A DNA stretch of 51,279 nt. Source: Vulcanimicrobiota bacterium (lineage in GTDB: Bacteria; Vulcanimicrobiota; Vulcanimicrobiia; Vulcanimicrobiales; Vulcanimicrobiaceae). Both the position numbers and the translations under genes were made by a program. Positions 1 to 7,002 of this stretch are shown piece after piece. The number at the start of each line of letters is the position of its first letter. Position 1 is the stretch's first letter. Under the pieces are notes generated by a model. The model did no database searches. It was not told the DNA's origin and saw only the letters and a program-made list of their open reading frames with translations. Where the stretch lies: assembly GCA_019240755.1 (NCBI GenBank), contig JAFAXS010000113.1, forward strand, positions 1 through 51,279, given 5' to 3'.

Positions 1-98
1 AGATGCCGATGCAGGAAATGTTTTGGGGAGCAAAGTTCGGCATGCTCACCGACAAATACGGAATCGACTGGATGGTCAACTGCGAGCTGAAGAAATAA
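1..98 (+). CDS. VOC/PhnB-like protein, C-terminal fragment
   Basis: Only the last 31 codons are present; the frame is open from the window edge and ends in TAA at 96-98. The translation contains [20 protein letters not shown], which closely resembles the C-terminus of PhnB-like vicinal-oxygen-chelate (glyoxalase/bleomycin resistance fold) proteins, where a W-G-x-x-F-G-x-x-x-D-x-x-G-x-x-W-M signature closes the second VOC repeat. These are small cytosolic proteins, mostly of unknown substrate. The gene runs into a strong hairpin at 121-151 that it shares with the convergent neighbour. The family call rests on one motif, and nothing can be said about the N-terminal half. Confidence 0.75.
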   Translation, partial: MPMQEMFWGAKFGMLTDKYGIDWMVNCELKK

Positions 99-120
99 CG
101 AAAGACCGGCTCGTTACCAA

Positions 121-151
121 GAAAGGCGGCCGAGAAGCTCGGCCGCCTTTC
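121..151. terminator. bidirectional intrinsic terminator
   Basis: A perfect 14-bp stem (121-134 with 138-151) closes a 3-base AAG loop, with A-rich and T-rich stem ends. It lies between the stop of the VOC-like gene and the stop of the convergent gene at 159-593, so it can serve both. Confidence 0.8.
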
Positions 152-158
152 TCTTAAC

Positions 159-593
159 TCAGATGTCGCCGCAGGAAACGTAGTGGGCGAGGTTCGTGGC
201 GCTCTCGTGGACGTTGATCGCGTAGTGCGCCTTCTTGAGCTGCGCAACCGTCACACCCGGGAGAACGGTATCGGACGTGCCATGCACGACGTTATGCAAC
301 GCTTTCCACGGTGCCGGGTTGAGCTTCGCGCAGGTTCCTTGGTGGATGTGCGCCGGCTCCGACGCGTTGGCAGGCTCGTTCTTGAGCGAAATCGTGACCC
401 GCAATCCGCTGCGGGTGTCGCTGAGGACGGCCTTGCCATCTTGCTTGGAGCCGTTTTGCGCTCCCATCTTGATCGTGATCGAATGCGGCGTCACGGCATT
501 CATCATGTGGTTCATCGTATTGGACTGGGCAAAGGCTGACGCCGTCAGCGACGTGCTAAAGGCCGTCGTTACGAGTGCGATCCAAATTTTCAT
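159..593 (-). CDS. small secreted protein, CHRD/SOD-like
   Basis: The 144-residue product has a clear Sec signal peptide (MKIWIALVTTAFSTSLTASAFA, cleavage near AFA-QS), so it is exported. The mature part is polar, with a central E-P-A-H-I-H-Q-G-T-C motif and a later I-N-V-H-E-S segment, ending Y-V-S-C-G-D-I. The paired H-x-H and C...C pattern resembles secreted CHRD or Cu/Zn-superoxide-dismutase-like beta sandwiches, but I cannot place it firmly, and a metal site or disulfide is inference. A GGAGG ribosome binding site sits just upstream of the ATG on the minus strand. It is monocistronic. Confidence 0.7.
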   Translation of the reverse strand: MKIWIALVTTAFSTSLTASAFAQSNTMNHMMNAVTPHSITIKMGAQNGSKQDGKAVLSDTRSGLRVTISLKNEPANASEPAHIHQGTCAKLNPAPWKALHNVVHGTSDTVLPGVTVAQLKKAHYAINVHESATNLAHYVSCGDI

Positions 594-755
594 TACGTTG
601 TACCTCCGAAAAGCCGCGCTTGTCCCGCGGCGCGATAGCTGGCGTTGGCAAGGGTCTTTCCCAGGTCGGACAAGCTTCTAACGGCTCGCTTGGGAGAGGG
701 CCAAGCGCTCGGTGCGCGCGAATCGTTGTTGCCTCTTGCTTTCAAAGGAGACATC

Positions 756-1112
756 GTGCGCGTACTCCCCATCGCAGTTCTTGCGGGCTTTGCCGTCATC
801 ACCGCGCCGCTCGCAGCGACGGCCGGCGGCCCTGCCGCTCCCATCTATCCCGGCGCCGTCGCCGCCGCTCGTCCCGCGGGTGTCGGCCTCAAAGCGCCGC
901 CGTCCGGCTCGAAGACCTACGTTACCTCCGACGACTTCGCAAAAGTAAGGTCTTGGTACAAAGCGCACCTCAACGCCGCTTCGGAAATGGCGCAGCCCGG
1001 CATGGAGAAGACCGAAGACGCGTTCCTCGTCGGGCACGGTTCGTCCGCGATGGTCGTAATGGTTCAAAGGTACAACGGCAAGACCTGGATCGTCGTGGGG
1101 CGGCCGATGTAG
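756..1112 (+). CDS. small secreted protein of unknown function
   Basis: I chose the GTG at 756 because AAAGGAG (744-750) lies at correct spacing and translation from there begins with a signal peptide (MRVLPIAVLAGFAVITAPL, cleavage near ATA-GG). Earlier in-frame starts add a non-signal leader. The 118-residue product has a mature domain with a Y-P-G-A motif followed by Y-V-T-S-D-D-F-A-K-V-R-S-W-Y-K, a pattern seen in many small secreted proteins of uncharacterised phyla. No catalytic motif is visible. It is probably periplasmic and monocistronic. Confidence 0.65.
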   Translation: MRVLPIAVLAGFAVITAPLAATAGGPAAPIYPGAVAAARPAGVGLKAPPSGSKTYVTSDDFAKVRSWYKAHLNAASEMAQPGMEKTEDAFLVGHGSSAMVVMVQRYNGKTWIVVGRPM

Positions 1113-1240
1113 CGCACCGGCATCTCGGAAGGTAGCGCGGCTGCGCTCCTCATGAGCCTCCGATCCCGTTGATCCAACGCTTAGAGCAAGGCCATGGCAT
1201 TGCGAAAGGGCGATTATAGGATGGTTCTGAAACAGCGTTC

Positions 1241-3952
1241 GTGACGCGACCAAGCGGAACTGTAACGTTCCTCTTTTCGGATATCGAGGGAAGCACTCAG
1301 CGATGGGAACGGCATCCCGATGCAATGTCGAGAGCGCTTCTCCGGCACGATGAGTTGTTACGTGCGGCGATCGAAGCGCATGGAGGCTACGTATTCAAAG
1401 TACTAGGCGATGCATTTTGTTCGGCCTTTTCCAATCCCGCCGATGCGATCGCCGCCGCGTTGCGCGGTCAGCGCAGCCTCATTGCGGAAGATTTTTCGAG
1501 CGCGGACGGCATTCGCGTGCGCATGGCGCTGCACACGGGCAGTGCCGAAGAGCGGAACGGAGACTATCTCGGTTCCACTTTGAATCGCGCGGCGCGCCTG
1601 CTTTCTATCGGTCATGGCGGACAGGTTCTCATCTCGGGTTCGACCGCGGGTTTGTTGCCCGAGGGCGTGCACGGCAGCAGTTTGAGGGATTTAGGCTCGC
1701 ATCGGCTCAAAGATCTGATCGGTTCGCAACGCGTCTATCAGCTCGTTGCCCCGGATCTCATAGAAACTTTTCCGGCCCTACGCTCGCTCGAAAATTTTCC
1801 CAATAACCTGCCGTTTGCGCTGACGTCTTTCGTCGGCCGCGGGCAGGAGGTTTCGGATCTCAAGGCCCTCATAAAAAAGCATCGACTCCTGACGCTCGTT
1901 GGTCCCGGCGGAGCCGGCAAGACTCGATGCGCCATTCAGGTTGGCGCGGACGTACTGGAGGAGTTCGAGCAGGGCGTTTGGCTCGTCGATCTTGCGGCGC
2001 TCTCGAATCCATCCTTGGTAACGACCGAAATCGCGCAGGCCTTGGCCGTGCGTGAGGTCCCAAACCATTCTTTGCTTGAGACGCTGGCGGCATTTCTCGA
2101 ACGCCGCCGCCTGATGCTGATCGTGGATAACTGCGAGCACGTGATCGATGAGGCTCGAAAGGTTATTGCGGCGATCCTCCGTGGCTGCAAGAACGTACAT
2201 ATTGTGGCGACGAGCCGGGAAAGTCTGAATATAGGCGGCGAGCAGGTGTTCCGCTTGCCGTCGCTGCCGGCGCCGGACGCCATCGCGCTCTTCGTTGACC
2301 GCGCGCGGGGCGCCGACTCATCCTTTCATCTAACTGACGACAACGCGCCCTCCGTGGAGGAGCTCGCTGCGCGATTGGACGGCATACCGCTGGCGATCGA
2401 ACTTGCCGCCGCGCGTGTGAGAATGATGTCGCCGCAGCAGCTCGCCAAGAAGTTGGACGAACGGTTCCGCGTCTTGTCCGGCGGCGATCGCAGCACGTTA
2501 CCTCGTCACCGAACGATGCGGGCGTTGATCGACTGGAGCTACGATCTGCTGGATGAGCCCTATCGCGCGCTGTTTCGCCGTCTGGCCGTTTTTGCCGGTG
2601 GGTGGACGCTGCAGGCCGCGACGCAAGTTTGCGCCGGCGAACCGGAGGGAGATGGCTGGGAGACGTTCGATGCGCTTTCCTCACTCGTCGATAAGTCGCT
2701 CGTCGTGGTCGAGGCTGTGGGCGAGGAACGCCGTTATCGGATGCTGCAGTCGATTCGCGAATACGCGCTCGAGCGTTTACGACAAGCCGGTGAAATCAGC
2801 AGCATCGCAACAAGACACGCGCGCTACTATGCAGGATTCGTTAGGGCGCTTCGGCCGCTAGTGGAGGATTTAGAGGATGTTGCGTGGCGGCAACCGCTCG
2901 AACTGGAGCTCGATAATCTCCGCGCCGCCATCGAATGGACGATCTTCAAAGAGAACGATCCTGCGCTCGGACGGTCGTTGCTCGCAGATCTGGAATGGCC
3001 GGAGTTAATTACCACGCCGCAAGAGGCGCTGACGTGGTTTGAAGCCGCCGCGGCCGGTGGCGGAGCGGCCGAGAACGCGTTGTTATACTCGCGTCTGCTT
3101 CGGCACTGCGTGCTCTCGGGATGGCTGGTTGGCCGGCCCGTCCCGTCGCTGGAAGAAATAATACGGCGCGAACTCGACGCGGCAATTGCTGCCGGCGATG
3201 CAAACGAAACGGCGCGCGCTCTCGCGAATCTGGGGGCCTGTTACCGGTCCGATGGGCGCTTCGCCGAGGCGGAGAAGGCGTTTGCCGAGGCGTACGCGGC
3301 GCCCCAATCGCTCTCCCGAATAACCGCCAATGCGGTCTTGCGCCTTTGGGCCGTGACGGATCTTCAACGAGGCAACATCGAAGATGCGCGCACGCGATTT
3401 TCCCAGGTTGCGCAGCTGGAGCGCCACGGAAGCGAAGCCCACGCGAGCGCTCTGTTGAACCTGGGCGAGCTCGAGTTTGCAGCGGGAAACATCGAGGCTG
3501 CCCGCGACGCCGCACAACGAGCGAAGAGCGCGTACGTTTCCCTGAACTCGGTCTATCTCGTTCTTGTGCTTTCAAATCTCGGAGGGTACGCTCTGGCCGC
3601 CGGAGACCTCGCCGCTGCGCGAGAAGCGCTTCATGAGGCGCTGATGTTGCAACGAAAATCAGGCTCGGGCTGGGTTCTTTCGGTTCTCGAGCATCATGCG
3701 TTGCTCGCGGCGACGATCGAAGATTTCGAGGGCGCGTCGTTGCTTGCGGGGTTTACGGCGCGTCAGTATGACCTCCGCGGAGAGGTACGCCAATACACAG
3801 AACGGCGCTGTTACGAACGGCTCACCGCTCTTTTATCCGAATTCTATTCCAGTAGCGAACTGTCCGCCAGAACGAGCGACGGTGCCCGTTTAACGCCCGA
3901 GCAGGCGATGGAGCGAGCGGCGGCGATACATGAACGATATGCCAAATTCTAA
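1241..3952 (+). CDS. class III nucleotide cyclase fused to NB-ARC ATPase and TPR domain
   Basis: This 903-residue signalling protein starts at GTG. Residues 5-170 are a class III adenylate/guanylate cyclase domain with F-S-D-I-E-G-S-T (metal Asp14), K-V-L-G-D (Lys53, second metal Asp57) and N-R-A-A-R (Asn115, Arg119), so it looks catalytically intact; Lys53 favours ATP. Residues 195-500 form an NB-ARC/AfsR-like ATPase with Walker A G-P-G-G-A-G-K-T (221-228), Walker B L-I-V-D-N-C-E-H, and L-D-G-I-P-L-A-I-E-L-A-A-A-R. The rest is TPR-like helices. There is no C-terminal HTH, so cAMP output rather than DNA binding is likely. Its ATPase/TPR part closely resembles that of the regulator at 7003-9489. 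The inducing ligand is unknown. Confidence 0.93.
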   Translation: MTRPSGTVTFLFSDIEGSTQRWERHPDAMSRALLRHDELLRAAIEAHGGYVFKVLGDAFCSAFSNPADAIAAALRGQRSLIAEDFSSADGIRVRMALHTGSAEERNGDYLGSTLNRAARLLSIGHGGQVLISGSTAGLLPEGVHGSSLRDLGSHRLKDLIGSQRVYQLVAPDLIETFPALRSLENFPNNLPFALTSFVGRGQEVSDLKALIKKHRLLTLVGPGGAGKTRCAIQVGADVLEEFEQGVWLVDLAALSNPSLVTTEIAQALAVREVPNHSLLETLAAFLERRRLMLIVDNCEHVIDEARKVIAAILRGCKNVHIVATSRESLNIGGEQVFRLPSLPAPDAIALFVDRARGADSSFHLTDDNAPSVEELAARLDGIPLAIELAAARVRMMSPQQLAKKLDERFRVLSGGDRSTLPRHRTMRALIDWSYDLLDEPYRALFRRLAVFAGGWTLQAATQVCAGEPEGDGWETFDALSSLVDKSLVVVEAVGEERRYRMLQSIREYALERLRQAGEISSIATRHARYYAGFVRALRPLVEDLEDVAWRQPLELELDNLRAAIEWTIFKENDPALGRSLLADLEWPELITTPQEALTWFEAAAAGGGAAENALLYSRLLRHCVLSGWLVGRPVPSLEEIIRRELDAAIAAGDANETARALANLGACYRSDGRFAEAEKAFAEAYAAPQSLSRITANAVLRLWAVTDLQRGNIEDARTRFSQVAQLERHGSEAHASALLNLGELEFAAGNIEAARDAAQRAKSAYVSLNSVYLVLVLSNLGGYALAAGDLAAAREALHEALMLQRKSGSGWVLSVLEHHALLAATIEDFEGASLLAGFTARQYDLRGEVRQYTERRCYERLTALLSEFYSSSELSARTSDGARLTPEQAMERAAAIHERYAKF

Positions 3953-4124
3953 GTCCGAGGCCGAAGAAGCAATTGATGCGCATGGCCGGAAGATCGACGA
4001 ACTGCACGACAAAATCGCGGCGTTGCAGGGGTGCAACAGAGAACGCCTGGCGCAAGCCGTTAACAAATACAAGGAAGCGCATCAAGCTTTTCACGACGAT
4101 GCGCTGGGATGCGTCGGCTTTTAG
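3930..4124 (+). CDS. small coiled-coil protein
   Basis: This 64-residue ORF overlaps the last 23 bases of the cyclase gene in another frame, suggesting translational coupling. The product is charged and almost wholly helical, with heptad-like spacing through I-D-E-L-H-D-K-I-A-A-L-Q and a polar tail ending G-C-V-G-F. No family is recognised. The ATG at 3939 is an alternative start. No strong ribosome binding site is visible, so this could be a spurious ORF, although its composition is protein-like. Confidence 0.5.
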   Translation: MNDMPNSKSEAEEAIDAHGRKIDELHDKIAALQGCNRERLAQAVNKYKEAHQAFHDDALGCVGF

Positions 4125-4141
4125 AGCGCCGAGCGAGGGTT

Positions 4142-5650
4142 CTAGCGTAGCGCCGTTTCTATCGCGGATCCGATAGGAACGCCCAAGCCGGTGCAGGCAT
4201 TCCAACCAGCGCCGCTACTAAATTTGCCGTTACTGCCCGATGTGACGTCCCGAAAGCACGTGCCGCCAGGCGCGCGATAGAGCAGAGGCGCGAAGAATCC
4301 TATCTTCGCCCCGAGTCGCGCGTTGAGCCGCGCCGCCAAGGCCGACCACACCGGCGCAACCGCGCTCGTTCCGCCGGCGGCGAGCTGGGTGCCTTCAAAA
4401 ACGATCGGATAACCGGGCATCGCTTGCGCTGCGACGTCGGGCACCCCGCGACCCGGTTTGACCGCATAACCGGCGGCAACCGGATTCACGCTACTCTGCC
4501 ACGCGGGAACGCCGAAGCGATCGCTGAATCCCCCGCCCGTTCGGTCCCAGGCCATCTCGCCGGCGTCGCCGGCGTTGATTTGCGTACCGCCGCACGCCAT
4601 CGCAAACGGGCTCGATGCGGGGGCCAAAACGTGGGGTTGGCCGTCGTAATCCGTTTCCGCTCCGTTATCCCCCGAGGCACAGAAAACGCTCACGCCCAGC
4701 AATGCAGCGACGGTGAAGAGTTCATTCAGAATCGTCAGAGCAATCGGCGTCCAGAGATACTCGGGAAAGCCAAAACTGATCGAGAGGACCGACGCGGAGT
4801 GTTCCTCGTCAAAGAGCGCCTCGCGGATGGCATCGAGCGTACCGCGTTCGTCGTCGGGTGCCGCATAGACGACGATCTGGGAGCCGGGTGCAAGCGCTGC
4901 CGCGATCTGCGTGTCGATGGCGGATTCGACGTCTTTCATGGTGTCGGTGTCGTGCGCCAGTTCGGCGTTGTCGACCCGCTTGACGATCGGAGGTTGCGTC
5001 GTGATGCCCTGAACCCGCAGCGACGTGGAAAAATCGCCGCTGCGAAAGCTTCCCCGAAACTGTAGAACCGCAATTGTTTGGCCGGAGCCGTCGGAGTCCG
5101 GAAACGCATAGCGGCTCACGACGTCGCTCATCGAAAGCGGAGCGGTCTTTGGGTGCAGCGCGCCGACGGCATGCGAGCGGGGCCATTGGTGAATGCCGAA
5201 AACGGCACGCACGAGCGTCGCGATATCGGAAGGAAGGTGCAGCGAACCGGAGCGATGCCGGAAACGGCGTCGATCGTCCAGCTGATAGATGGCGGCCGTC
5301 GCGCCAAAAGCGGCGATCGAGTTTTCGATCGGGCCGCTCAAGATGACCGATCGCCAGCGCGTTTCCACGATCTCGATACCGAATGTTCCGCAATATTTTT
5401 GCAATCTGAGGACGTCGTCGGGATCGCACGCCGTGGCGCGCCGGAGATCGGCCCGCGACGTGTACTCACGCTGCGATGGGACGGTCGAGCCCAACGCCGT
5501 CGCGCGTGCGACGTCGAGTTCACCGCCGCGTCGCGGCCGTAGCCAAGCCGTGAGCAGCACATCGCCTTCGCCGGCTTCGCCCACAGGAGTGGCTCCCGGC
5601 CAAGCGATTCGGTGCGTACCCTCAAGCGGCACGCGGCTCTCAGCGGTCAT
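4142..5650 (-). CDS. sedolisin-family (S53) serine-carboxyl peptidase, kumamolisin-like
   Basis: The 502-residue protein has an N-terminal pro-kumamolisin domain (about 8-150) and a peptidase domain (about 170-500). The S53 triad is visible: Glu242 and Asp246 in E-S-A-I-D-T-Q, Ser429 in G-G-T-S-A-V-A-P, with oxyanion Asp328 in A-S-G-D-N-G. The C-terminal calcium-site Asp468 lies in C-F-R-D-V-T-S-G. Such enzymes are acid-active endopeptidases that autocleave their pro-domain. No classical signal peptide precedes the pro-domain, as in kumamolisin itself, so the export route is unclear. It lies downstream of the hairpin at 5694-5720 and is probably transcribed independently of the lipoprotein gene. 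Confidence 0.95.
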   Translation of the reverse strand: MTAESRVPLEGTHRIAWPGATPVGEAGEGDVLLTAWLRPRRGGELDVARATALGSTVPSQREYTSRADLRRATACDPDDVLRLQKYCGTFGIEIVETRWRSVILSGPIENSIAAFGATAAIYQLDDRRRFRHRSGSLHLPSDIATLVRAVFGIHQWPRSHAVGALHPKTAPLSMSDVVSRYAFPDSDGSGQTIAVLQFRGSFRSGDFSTSLRVQGITTQPPIVKRVDNAELAHDTDTMKDVESAIDTQIAAALAPGSQIVVYAAPDDERGTLDAIREALFDEEHSASVLSISFGFPEYLWTPIALTILNELFTVAALLGVSVFCASGDNGAETDYDGQPHVLAPASSPFAMACGGTQINAGDAGEMAWDRTGGGFSDRFGVPAWQSSVNPVAAGYAVKPGRGVPDVAAQAMPGYPIVFEGTQLAAGGTSAVAPVWSALAARLNARLGAKIGFFAPLLYRAPGGTCFRDVTSGSNGKFSSGAGWNACTGLGVPIGSAIETALR

Positions 5651-5693
5651 CCGCGGAAGAGTTCCTCGGAATCCCGCGCCTTACTCTTAAACG

Positions 5694-5720
5694 AGAAGGC
5701 CCCGCATGGTGCGAGGCCTT
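5694..5720 (-). terminator. terminator of the lipoprotein gene 5749-6822
   Basis: Read on the minus strand, GAAGGCC-TCGCA pairs with TGCGG-GGCCTTC around a CCA loop (12 pairs including one T-G), followed by TCGTTT. It sits 29 bases after the lipoprotein stop and before the sedolisin start. It shares its AAGGCC core with hairpins at 12458-12492 and 21826-21860. Confidence 0.7.
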
Positions 5721-5748
5721 CGTTCTTAGGGTCGTTGAACCGAGGCGT

Positions 5749-6822
5749 TTAGTGGGCGCTAACCGCGACTCCGCTCGGGTTGTCGAAGATGGCGCCGCCG
5801 CCGATGTTTCTAAAGGCGGAGCCGCCTGCCGGGTAATGCCAGGCATCGACGCTGCCGGGGCACTTGAAGTCGCAGATGCCTGCGCGCATGCGGGACGCGA
5901 CGACGGTATTACCATCGACCCACGTCTGCGTGATGCGCGTGGTCTTGTAGCCATTGCCATTGGAACGATCACCGAGTTCCGTATAGCCGGCGACAAAGCC
6001 GCCGATCGAACCGTTGCCGTTCGCCTTGATTTCGAAACGGTAAACGGCATCGGTGCCGATATCGGTGACGTCCAAGTATTCGCCGTCCCACTGGAGGCTG
6101 CCGAACGACTGGATCGTCCGATTTAGCGTGACCTCTTGGAACGACTTGGCGCCGCGAGCCAACTCGGCCAGTCCGCTCGGGCCGTCGACGAATGCGTTGC
6201 CGTTGTTGTCGTACGCGACGTTCGTGAGGGTCAAATGCGGATCGCTATACGCGATGCCGGCTCGTCCCGACGAAGCGTTCTTGTACACTAACAGCTTGTT
6301 TCCGCCCAGGTGGTCCGTCGTCACGACCGCGAGATCGCCGGTCGCAGGGTCGGACGAACACGAGAACGGATCGCCTTTGGAGTCGCTAAGCGCTGCCATC
6401 GGCTTCGTCGCGCCGTGCGCGAACTCGAGGATCTTTCCGGACGCGCCCGAGTACGTCACGAAGACGTGGCCGGCATTGTCGGCGCACTCCCCAGCAACGT
6501 GCGAGCGAACGTCGTTACCGTTGCCCCCGTCGATCCATCTGCCCCGATATCCGCCGTCCGGATACGTGAAGACGGAGACCATGGCGTGACAGATGCCGCT
6601 GCGAACGAATCCGCAGCCGGTTGAGGAGGCGACATAGATCAGATCTCCCGGCGCCGAGACGGCGTCCGGGCCGCTGATTTTGGCGATGGATTCGGGCGCA
6701 ATGGGCTGGCGCGCCGACGCAATCGGAGTGAAGGGAGTCTGGGCCCCGCTGCAGCCGGAGAACATCGCAGCCGATGCTCCGAGTGCCAGAGTCGCAGACG
6801 CTAGACGTACAGTGAACTTCAT
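5749..6822 (-). CDS. lipoprotein with beta-propeller (NHL/SMP-30-like) fold
   Basis: The 357-residue product starts at ATG with GAAGGAG just upstream. A lipoprotein signal peptide ends in the lipobox F-S-G-C (Cys24), so the protein is membrane anchored. The rest is glycine- and aspartate-rich with repeating blocks such as N-A-G-H-V-F-V-T-Y, T-G-D-L-A-V-V-T, N-G-N-A-F-V-D-G and G-E-Y-L-D-V-T-D, spaced as blades of an NHL or SMP-30-like propeller. Two C-x-(3 to 6)-C pairs may form disulfides. No catalytic residues can be assigned; binding of sugar, peptide or surface polymer is only a guess. It is transcribed divergently from the XRE-NB-ARC regulator. Confidence 0.75.
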   Translation of the reverse strand: MKFTVRLASATLALGASAAMFSGCSGAQTPFTPIASARQPIAPESIAKISGPDAVSAPGDLIYVASSTGCGFVRSGICHAMVSVFTYPDGGYRGRWIDGGNGNDVRSHVAGECADNAGHVFVTYSGASGKILEFAHGATKPMAALSDSKGDPFSCSSDPATGDLAVVTTDHLGGNKLLVYKNASSGRAGIAYSDPHLTLTNVAYDNNGNAFVDGPSGLAELARGAKSFQEVTLNRTIQSFGSLQWDGEYLDVTDIGTDAVYRFEIKANGNGSIGGFVAGYTELGDRSNGNGYKTTRITQTWVDGNTVVASRMRAGICDFKCPGSVDAWHYPAGGSAFRNIGGGAIFDNPSGVAVSAH

Positions 6823-6908
6823 GAGGGTTACTCCTTCGCAAGCTGGTCAGACAAATGTCTTCACCTGCTGCCACCGTAGCGCCGGACCGGCGCGACCGTA
6901 ACACACAG

Positions 6909-6940
6909 GTGCACGTGCGACCTGCACAGCCGACGTGCAC
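6909..6940. promoter_or_regulatory. three TGCAC repeats at 13-bp spacing, candidate operator
   Basis: TGCAC occurs at 6910-6914, 6923-6927 and 6936-6940, exactly 13 bp apart. The outer two also form an inverted pair GTGCACGT (6909-6916) / ACGTGCAC (6933-6940). They lie between the divergent lipoprotein gene and the XRE-type regulator, 60-95 bases before the latter's likely start. The binding protein is unknown; autoregulation by the XRE protein is an inference. Confidence 0.4.
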
Positions 6941-7002
6941 ACTTAGCGGCCTTGCGGACGGTGAGGGTGCGGTATTGGCCCGCGCGGAAAATCATACTTA
7001 CG

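Noticed and set aside
678-1325. 215-codon minus-strand ORF
   Set aside because: It overlaps the supported secreted-protein gene and the cyclase start, with no motif of its own.
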